Positions 56,190 through 64,000 of a stretch of DNA of 64,000 nt are shown piece by piece (the stretch's first letter is position 1; each line of letters opens with the position of its first letter). The DNA comes from Anadara kagoshimensis (taxonomy: Eukaryota; Mollusca; Bivalvia; Arcoida; Arcidae), in NCBI GenBank assembly GCA_021292105.1, contig JACFYK010000035.1, positions 340,501 through 404,500 on the forward strand, written 5' to 3'. A program made the translations under genes and the position numbers. The notes beneath the pieces are model-generated. The model saw only the letters and a program-made list of their open reading frames with translations, was not told the origin of the DNA and ran no database searches.

Positions 56190-56262
56190 GTGTAATTCTG
56201 TTTATCATGATGGAGTCTTCTTACACTGACACAATTGTGTATGATTTAAGATAGGATCAGCA
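56190..56262. repeat. Second copy of a 52.99-kb segment
   Basis: TTCTGTTTATCATGATGGAG and CTTACACTGACACAATTGTG with TTTAAGATAGGATCAGCAAA match 52988-53070, with a ~13-bp gap. A dispersed repeat end. Confidence 0.85.
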
Positions 56263-56529
56263 AAGCAGATAAACTAAAAAGAAAATTAGGGAAAATAGTA
56301 AATATTAGTGTTTTTCCATTATGAATGGAGCCTCAATTTCTGCCCTATATCCAGGGTAGTGAAATAAAGTGGTAAAGCCACAGTTGATGTGTACTGAAGT
56401 TATAGAGGCTTATGATGGAAGGTACTTAGATTAAAAACAGAGAGTGTAATTTAATGTTGGGGTACAAGGGAGAATTGATGTCTTTTGAAAACTTTTGTTT
56501 TGATGGTACCACCATGTTGATGATAACAA
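56263..56529. other. Unannotated DNA
   Basis: No feature I can support. Confidence 0.4.
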
Positions 56530-56890
56530 GTACTATTGTTGCTGATTCTACTATTGCTGCTGCTGCTGTTGTTGTGGTGGTGGTTCTTGTTGCTGTTGTT
56601 GTGGTGGTTCTTGTTGCTGTTGTTGTGGTGGTTCTTGTTGCTGTTGTTGTGGTGGTTCTTGTTGCTGTTGTTGTGGTGGTGGTTCTTGTTGATGTTACTG
56701 CGGTTGCTGTTGTTGTGGTGGTTCTTGTTGCTGTTGTGGTGGTGGTGGTTCTTGTTGATGTTACTGCGGCTGCTGTTGTTGTGGTGGTTCTTGTTGCTGT
56801 TGTGGTGGTGGTGGTGGTTCTTGTTGATGTTACTGCGGCTGCTGTTGTTGTGGTGGTTCTTGTTGCTGTTGTGGTGGTGTCTTTAATGTT

Positions 56891-58716
56891 GCTGTTGTTG
56901 TGGTGGTTCTTGTTGCTGCTGTAGTTGTAAATGTCATGGTTTTTGTTGCTGTTGTTGTGGTGGTTTTTGTTGCTGTTGTTGTGGTGGTTCTTGTTGCTGC
57001 TGTTGTTAATGTCATGGTTCTTGCTGCTGTTGTGTTAGTGGTTCTTGTTGCTGCTGTTGTGTTGGTGGTTCTTGTTTCTGCTGTTGTTAATGTCATGGTT
57101 CTTGCTGCTGTTGTGTTGGTGGTTCTTGTTGCTGCTGTTGTGTTGGTGGTTCTTGTTGCTGCTGTTGTTAATGTCATGGTTCTTGCTGCTGTTGTTGTGG
57201 TGGTTCTTGTTGTTGTTGTTGTTAATGCCATGGTTCTTACTGCTGTTGTGTTGGTGGTTCTTGTTGCTACTGTTGTTGTTAATGCCATGGTTCTTGTTGC
57301 TGCTGTAGCTGTAAATGCCATGGTTCTTGTTGCTGTTGTTGTGGTGGTTGTTGTTGTTGTTATTGTTGTTAATGTCATGGTTCTTGCTGCTGTTGTGGTG
57401 GTGGTTATTGTTGTTGTTATTGTTGTTAATGTCATGGTTCTTGCTGCTGTTGGTGGTGGTTCATGTTGCTGCTGTTGTTATTCTTATGGTTTTTGCTGGT
57501 TTTGTTGTTAATGTCATTGTTGTTGTTGCTGCTGCTGTTGTTAGTGTCATAGTTCTTGCTGGTGCTATTGTAGTAGTTGTTGTTGCTATTGTTGTTAATG
57601 TCATGGTTGTTGTTGCAGCTGATGTTGTTGTAGTTGTTGTTGCTGTTGTTGTTATTCTTATGATTTTTGCTGGTTTTGTTGTTAACGTCATAGTTCTTGT
57701 CACTACTGTTGTTGTTAATGTCAAGGTTCTTGTTGCTACTGTTGTTGTTAATGTCAAGGTTCTTGTCGCTACTGTTGTTGTTAATGTCATGGTTCTTGTT
57801 TCTGCTGTTGTTGTGGTGGTTCTTGTTGCTGCTGTAGTTGTAAATGTCATGGTTTTTGTTGCTGTTGTTGTGGTGGTTTTTGTTGCTGTTGTTGTGGTGG
57901 TTCTTGTTGCTGCTGTTGTTAATGTCATGGTTCTTGCTGCTGTTGTGTTAGTGGTTCTTGTTGCTGCTGTTGTGTTGGTGGTTCTTGTTTCTGCTGTTGT
58001 TAATGTCATGGTTCTTGCTGCTGTTGTGTTGGTGGTTCTTGTTGCTGCTGTTGTGTTGGTGGTTCTTGTTGCTGCTGTTGTTAATGTCATGGTTCTTGCT
58101 GCTGTTGTTGTGGTGGTTCTTGTTGTTGTTGTTGTTAATGCCATGGTTCTTACTGCTGTTGTGTTGGTGGTTCTTGTTGCTACTGTTGTTGTTAATGCCA
58201 TGGTTCTTGTTGCTGCTGTAGCTGTAAATGCCATGGTTCTTGTTGCTGTTGTTGTGGTGGTTGTTGTTGTTGTTATTGTTGTTAATGTCATGGTTCTGCT
58301 GCTGTTGTGGTGGTGGTTATTGTTGTTGTTATTGTTGTTAATGTCATGGTTCTTGCTGCTATTGGTGTGGTGGTTCATGTTGCTGCTGTTGTTATTCTTA
58401 TGGTTTTTGCTGGTTTTGTTGTTAATGTCATTGTTGTTGTTGCTGCTGCTGTTGTTAGTGTCATAGTTCTTGCTGGTGCTATTGTAGTAGTTGTTGTTGC
58501 TATTGTTGTTAATGTCATGGTTGTTGTTGCAGCTGATGTTGTTGTAGTTGTTGTTGCTGTTGTTGTTATTCTTATGATTTTTGCTGGTTTTGTTGTTAAC
58601 GTCATAGTTCTTGTCACTACTGTTGTTGTTAATGTCAAGGTTCTTGTTGCTACTGTTGTTGTTAATGTCAAGGTTCTTGTCGCTACTGTTGTTGTTAATG
58701 TCATGGTTCTTGTTTC
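56891..58716. repeat. 913-bp tandem duplication
   Basis: 56891-57803 and 57804-58716 match throughout. Landmarks such as GTAGTTGTAAATGTCATGG (56921 and 57834) and TGTGTTAGTGGTTCTTG (57031 and 57944) are 913 bp apart. Differences are few, so the event is recent. 913 is not a multiple of 3, so the second copy is in another frame from the first. Confidence 0.93.
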
Positions 58717-59925
58717 TGCTGTTGTTGTGATGGTTCTTGTTGCTACTGTTGTTGTTAATGTCATAGTTCTTGTTTCTGCTGTTGTTGTGATGGTTCTTGT
58801 TGCTACTGTTGTTGTTAATGTCATAGTTCTTGTTTCTGCTGTTGTTGTGATGGTTCTTGTTGCTACTGCTGTTGTTAATGTCATAGTTCTTGTTTCTGCT
58901 GTTGTTGTGATGGTTCTTGTTGCTACTGTTGTTGTTAATGTCATAGTTCTTGTTTCTGCTGTTGTTGTGATGGTTCTTGTTGCTACTGTTGTTGCTAATG
59001 TCATGGTTCTTGTTTCTGCTGTTGTTGTGATGGTTCTTGTTGCTACTGCTGTTGTTAATGTCATAGTTCTTGTTTCTGCTGTTGTTGTGATGGTTCTTGT
59101 TGCTACTGTTGTTGTTAATGTCATGGTTCTTGTTTTTGCTGTTGTTGTGATGGTTCTTGTTGCTACTGCTGTTGTTAATGTCATATTTCTTGTTTCTGCT
59201 GTTGTTGTGATGGTTCTTGTTGCTACTGTTGTTGTTAATGTCATAGTTCTTGTTTCTGCTGTTGTTGTGATGGTTCTTGTTGCTACTGTTGTTGTTAATG
59301 TCATGGTTCTTGTTTCTGCTGTTGTTGTGATGGTTCTTGTTGCTACTGCTGTTGTTAATGTCATAGTTCTTGTTTCTGCTGTTGTTGTGATGGTTCTTGT
59401 TGCTACTGTTGTTTTAATGTCATGGTTCTTGTTTCTGCTGTTGTTGTGATGGTTCTTGTTGCTACTGCTGTTGTTAATGTCATAGTTCTTGTTTCTGCTG
59501 TTGTTGTGATGGTTCTTGTTGCTACTGTTGTTGTTAATGTCATAGTTCTTTTTCTGCTGTTGTTGTGATGGTTCTTGTTGCTACTGTTGTTGTTAATGTC
59601 ATGGTTCTTGTTTCTGCTGTTGTTGTGATGGTTCTTGTTGCTACTGCTGTTGTTAATGTCATAGTTCTTGTTTCTGCTGTTGTTGTGATGGTTCTTGTTG
59701 CTACTGTTGTTGTTAATGTCATAGTTCTTGTTTCTGCTGTTGTTGTGATGGTTCTTGTTGCTACTGCCGTTGTTAATGTCATAGTTCTTGTTTCTGCTGT
59801 TGTTGTGATGGTTCTTGTTGCTACTCTTGTTGTTAATGTCATAGTTCTTGTTTCTGCTGTTGTTGTGATGGTTCTTGTTGCTACTGTTGTTGTTAATGTT
59901 ATAGTTCTTGTTTCTGCTGCAGCTG
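58700..59925. repeat. 60-bp array, about 20 copies
   Basis: Unit TGCTACTGTTGTTGTTAATG, TCATAGTTCTTGTTTCTGCT, GTTGTTGTGATGGTTCTTGT. Copies differ mostly by GTT/GCT and CATAG/CATGG changes. 60 = 3 x 20, so a 20-residue repeat stays open on both strands (minus: TTTVATRTITTTAETRTMTL). Confidence 0.96.
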
Positions 59926-60119
59926 CTGTTTTTGTGGTTCTTGTTGCTGCTGTTGTTAATGGATTTTAATGCTGTTGTCATTGTTGTGGTTCTTTTTGTG
60001 GATCTTACTGCTGCTGCAAGTTGTTGTTATTGATGTTACTGTTGTGGCGATGGTGGTGTTTATTGTTGCTGCTGTTTGTAATTTTGTGGTACTTGTTGTT
60101 CTTGTTGCTGCTGCTACTA

Positions 60120-60159
<40 letters not shown>

Positions 60160-61832
60160 CGACGATGATGATAATGAGTTCTCGTTATGGTGGTTCTTGT
60201 TGCTATTGCTGTTGTTATAATTCTTGTTTCAGCTGTTGTTGTAGTGGTTTTGTTGCTGCTGTGTTTGTGGTTCTAGTTGCTGCTGTTGTTGTAATTTATG
60301 TTTCAGCTGTTGTGGTAGTGGTTCTTGTGGCTGTTGTTGTAGTGGTTTTGTTGCTGCTGTTGTTGTGGTTTTTGTTGCTGCTGTTTTTGTGGTTCTAGTT
60401 GCTGCTCTTGTTGTTATTTATGTTTCAGCTGTTGTGGTAGTGGTTCTTGTGGCTGTTGTTGTTGTGGTTTTTGTTGCTGCTGTTGTTGTGGTTTTTGTTG
60501 CTGCTGTTTTTGTGGTTCTAGTTGCTGCTCTTGTTGTTATTTATGTTTCAGCTGTTGTGGTAGTGGTTTTTGTTGCTGTTTTTGTTATTGTTGTGGTTTT
60601 TGTTGCTGCTGTTGTTGTGGTTTTTGTTGCTGCTGTGTTTGTGGTTCTTGTTGCTGCTGTTGTTGTAATTCTTGTTTCAGCTGTTGAGATAGTGATTCTT
60701 GTTGCTGTTGTTGTTGTGGTTTTTGTTGCTGTTTTTGTTATTGTTGTGGTTCTCGTTACTGCTGCTGCTACTGATGATGATGATAATGCTAATGAGTTCT
60801 GTTGTTGTTGCTGTTTTTTTTTTTTTGTTGCTGCTTTAACTGATGATGATGATAATAATGCTGTTGTGGTGATGATTTGTTTGTTTTGTTGCTGCTCCTG
60901 ATGATGATGATAACGAGTTCTGTTGTAGCTGCTGCTACTGCTACTGCAGCTGTTGTTGTGGTGGTTCTTGTTGCTTCTGCTGTTATAAATGTTGTAGCTG
61001 TTGCTGCTATTGTTGTTGTTGTGGTTAATGGTAATGCTGTTGATGTGGTTCTTGTTGTTGTTGCCGCTGCTGATGATGATAACTAGTTCTGTTGTTGCAG
61101 CTGCTATTGTTGTTGTTCTTGTTGCTGCTGCTACTGACCATGACGTTGATAACAAAGTGCTGCTGTTGTTGTGGTAGTTCTTGTTGTTGCTGCAACTGAT
61201 GATGTTGATAGCAAATTTCTGCTGTTGTAACTATGGTTCTTGTTACTGTAGTTGTGGTTCTTGTTGTTGCTGCTGTTGTCGATGTTATGGTTTTGTTGCT
61301 GCTATTAAAGTTGTTGTTCAGGATTTTTTTGCTGCTGATGATGTTTTTGCTGCTGCTGTTGTTGATGATGATAACGGGTTTTGTTGTTGCTCCTTTTACT
61401 ACTGCTGCTGCAGTTGTTGTTGTGGTTCTTGTTACTGTCGTTGTTGATATTAAAGTTTTTTAATGCTGTTGACGTTGTTTTGATTCTTGTTGCTTCTGTT
61501 TTGTTGTTGTAGTTTTTGTTCTTGTTGCTATGGCTATTGTTGTTATTGTGGTTTTTGTTTCTGTTGCTGGCGTTGCGATGGTTCTTGTTGCTTCTGCTTT
61601 GTTGTTGCTGTGGTTACTGTTTCTATTACTGTGTTGTTGGTAGTGATTCTTGTTGCCGTTCTTGTTGTTGCTGCTGCTGACGAAGACGGTGATAACGAGT
61701 TGTTTCCGTTGTCGTGGTTCTTGTTGTTATTGTTGTAACAGTTGTTGTTATGGCTTTTGTTTCAGCCGTTGTTGTTATTGTCTACTTTGTTGCTGTTGTT
61801 GTGGTTCTTGTTACTGTTGCTACTGATGATGG

Positions 61833-61890
<58 letters not shown>

Positions 61891-62189
61891 CATAATGATG
61901 ATAACTAGTTATGTTGTTGCTGATGCTACTGATGATGATGGTTATAACGAGTCGCAGCTGCTGTCTGTTGTTGGTTTTGTTGTGGTGGTGGTTCCTTTAA
62001 CTGCTGCTGCTGTTTTTTAATTAATATGCCGCTAAATATGGTAATTAGTTATAAAAAAACCACATATCTGAAATCATTTTTGAGAAATATTTGGAATTTA
62101 TATATATATACCATGAATTTATTTGACATTTTAGAACTTCCGCAGCAAAACAGTTTTTGTTGTGAGGGCTGAATAAAATTTAAATAAAA

Positions 62190-62640
62190 TACCAATCGAT
62201 GATGAAAAGTGCACGAGGGCCAGAGTTTGTTAAAGGAATATGAGGTCATTTGATAATTGGACGATCTTTTACGATTCATTAGCCTTTTAAAACTGCGTGT
62301 ACCAGGCGTGACATTCATAATCTAAGGTCACCGACGATCTCAAATATAAAAAGAACATGGTCACACAATACTGTTCTATATTATTTTAGGCGCATATCGA
62401 ATATCATAAACAATCATGAACGCAATATAACTGTATATGTCTCAAAAATAGTTAAAGGATACAGAAACTTGACATATATAATCTGTACTTGGATCGTTGG
62501 TAGCCTTAGAATACGAAGTATCACGCCTGGTACACGCAGTTTGAGAAGGTAAATGAATCGTAGAAGACCTCGGCCATAACTTGTCAAATTATCCTAAAAC
62601 TAAAGCCCCATGCACTAAACTGATCTTTTTCTCACTATTT
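62190..62640. repeat. Foldback copy of the 21-22-kb dispersed repeat
   Basis: Left arm 62245-62340 (ACGATTCATTAGCC, ACTGCGTGTACCAGGCGTGA, TCTAAGGTCACCGACGATC) and right arm about 62490-62590 (GATCGTTGGTAGCCTTAGA, TCACGCCTGGTACACGCAGT, GTAAATGAATCGT) are inverted copies about 150 bp apart. Left flank AGGGCCAGAGTTTGTTAAAG matches GGGGGCAGAGTTTGTTAAAG at 21.36 kb. Confidence 0.85.
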
Positions 62641-62964
62641 GGTAAACTTGTTTTAAATTTGGTTCAGCCATCACAACAAAAACCGTGTTGCCACAGCGGG
62701 TATAATAATGGTTAATAAAATTCATAATTTGAAAGATTTTGAAAAAAGAGTACAAAGTTATGTTTTCCAATCTGAGTATCATCATGTAACATATTTAGTG
62801 ACACGAAAATTCAATATAAATTTTATATATGAAAATATAACAATATTTCTTCTTGCATATACCTACTTTGATCCCCTTAACAGAGGAAAAAAAATAGAAG
62901 TGTTAAAGGCTAGGTCCTCCTAAAATGTGAAAAATGGCGTTGAATGGTACGATCTGGCGACACA
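62641..62964. other. Unannotated AT-rich DNA
   Basis: Holds a 71-codon plus-strand frame (62708-62923) with no recognisable domain. Not called. Confidence 0.4.
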
Positions 62965-63262
62965 GGAATGGTCCCCAACCTAGCACCAGGGGTAAGGATT
63001 TCTGTAGACGGGGATACGTCCCCAACCTATCACCAGGAGTAAGAATTTCTGTAGACGGGGATACGTCCCCAAACAAGCACCAGGAGTAAGGATGTCTATA
63101 GACGGAGATACGTCCCCAAACTAGCACCAGGAGTAAGGATTTCTGTAAACGGGGATACGTCCCTAACCCAGGACCAGGGGCAATAAGGATTTTGGTAGAC
63201 GGGGATACGTCCCCAACCTAGCACCAGGGTTTAGGATTTCTGTAGACGTGGATAAGGATTAA
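62965..63262. repeat. 47-bp minisatellite, about six copies
   Basis: Unit GTCCCCAACCTAGCACCAGG, GGTAAGGATTTCTGTAGACG, GGGATAC with small changes in each copy. Confidence 0.93.
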
Positions 63263-63645
63263 GGTAGGCGTTGATTTATCGATTTATGACTCCATTATAA
63301 ATAAGGGTAATATCTGAAATCTAATATATCACACGGAAAAACGTGGCAAAAAGGTAGCATAATGCCACTACCCCTTGTTTTGTTAAATTTACATTCAATT
63401 TCTAATGCACGCATGGATTCATCAAACCTCTGTAATTTGAGTATATACACGTATATTAATTTTATTTTGACGATGCGGTTTCCGGAAAATGAAATTTTCC
63501 GTTTTCGTCTTGTTGTTTATTAATGCGATCTTTCTTCCTGTTTAAACCTACCACGCGGTATTATATTCGTTTGCGTTAAATTTTGATCATGGAAGACTTA
63601 CACAACACAATTTAGAAATAATGGCTTAGCTGTATCTGAGCTCTG
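63263..63645. other. Unannotated DNA
   Basis: No feature I can support. 63470-63500 has an imperfect short inverted repeat, CGGAAAATGAAATTTTCCG. Confidence 0.4.
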
Positions 63646-63649
63646 TAAA

Positions 63650-63930
63650 AGCACTGAGAGTCAACGTTGAACCACGGTCGTATCGCATCCGGGTAAGACT
63701 TGTTCCTTCGCTAAACGCTCAGCACCAAGAAGTGGAAGTCGTCACGGGAACATTAACAAAGGTAACGTGTCACTTTATATTTATATAGGCGATAAAGAAT
63801 CTTCAATACACATGACATACACACACTGTACAGACAAAATTCCGTACTTCGACCTAGCATTGGTGGCGTCTCGATATAAGTCAGTGAAATATTCTTGACC
63901 GGGACGTAATAAAACCCCATTATAACTCAA
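63650..63930 (+). mobile_element. SINE, head degraded
   Basis: CGGGTAAGACTTGTTCCTTC and CTAAACGCTCAGCACC align with the centre of the SINE at 30283-30621, and TGGCGTCTCGATATAAG, GAAATATTCTTGACCGGGAC and the end AAAACCCCATTATAACTCAA give the tail. The tRNA head is not recognisable. Confidence 0.85.
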
Positions 63931-64000
63931 CTAAACATTTAGAATTCAAACTAAAAGTGACTGACTAGATGAACATCTCCAGTCAAACCTCAAATGATAA

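Larger units (their letters stand above)
56530..62020. repeat. 5.5-kb array of GTT/GCT/GAT-type triplets
   Basis: G/T-rich plus strand built from GTTGTT, GCTGCTGTT, GTGGTGGTTCTTGTT and AATGTCATGGTTCTT blocks. Inside are a 913-bp tandem duplication, a 60-bp array and two GAT runs (60118-60175 and 61823-61891). The triplet period keeps many frames open: Val/Leu-rich forward, Thr-rich or Asn-rich reverse, up to 383 codons. No start context, splice pattern or flanking domain marks a real gene. Confidence 0.92.

Noticed and set aside
56454-61155. Val/Leu-rich and Thr-rich frames over 300 codons
   Set aside because: Explained by triplet-period low complexity. The 913-bp duplication shifts frame. 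Kept only as a finding to test for mucin-like coding.

Overview
This window looks like animal nuclear DNA, most likely from a mollusc and probably a bivalve. It is AT-rich. The one well-supported gene has introns and belongs to the LRR-GPCR (relaxin receptor/GRL101-like) family that is expanded in molluscs. There are many tRNA-derived SINEs sharing a 3' tail (core ATATAAGTGAAATATTCTTG) that I associate with bivalve genomes. I see no rRNA, functional tRNA, CRISPR, operon or prokaryotic feature. The species cannot be fixed from the sequence alone.

Layout. 1-8 kb: a 28-bp minisatellite, then a 6.4-kb satellite of 61-bp units. 8.7-13.5 kb: the gene, on the minus strand, modelled as three exons (13527-13482, 11379-9850, 9145-8712) joined by phase-1 introns into 669 residues with a signal peptide, Cys-rich region, LRRs and seven TM helices. 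Its last ~90 residues are read from an antisense SINE. 14-21 kb: a 5.1-kb satellite of ~57-bp units and a second 28-bp minisatellite. 21-23.5 kb: a duplicated dispersed repeat and an unusual array of seven hairpins arranged as a larger inverted repeat. 25-28.5 kb: AT-rich DNA with diverged long-period repeats, an hAT-like non-autonomous transposon, and a weak candidate for a small membrane-protein gene. 28.6-29.9 kb: a LINE 3' end on the minus strand whose last 82 bp are repeated about 12 times. 30.3-36.2 kb: an intact SINE with target-site duplications, then a 5.4-kb array of 66-bp units lying inside another SINE. 37-42 kb: dispersed repeat with a dimeric ~145-bp array, foldback elements and SINE tails. 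42-49 kb: a polypyrimidine tract, two 22-bp arrays and a five-copy 640-740-bp repeat. 49-56 kb: SINEs, small inverted-repeat elements and an 82-bp array again built from a SINE core. 56.5-62 kb: a 5.5-kb GTT/GCT/GAT-type array with a 913-bp tandem duplication and a 60-bp array. 62-64 kb: a foldback repeat, a 47-bp array and a SINE.

Roughly half of the window is tandem repeat. Several arrays can be traced to transposable-element pieces: two to a SINE core, one to a LINE 3' end, one probably to a dispersed element with a single relative at 49.45 kb. The long open frames inside the arrays are explained by repeat units that lack stops or have lengths divisible by three, and I do not call them genes. 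I found no convincing new multi-gene system. The most notable items are the SINE-derived receptor tail, the SINE- and LINE-seeded satellites, and the hairpin array at 22.1-22.5 kb.
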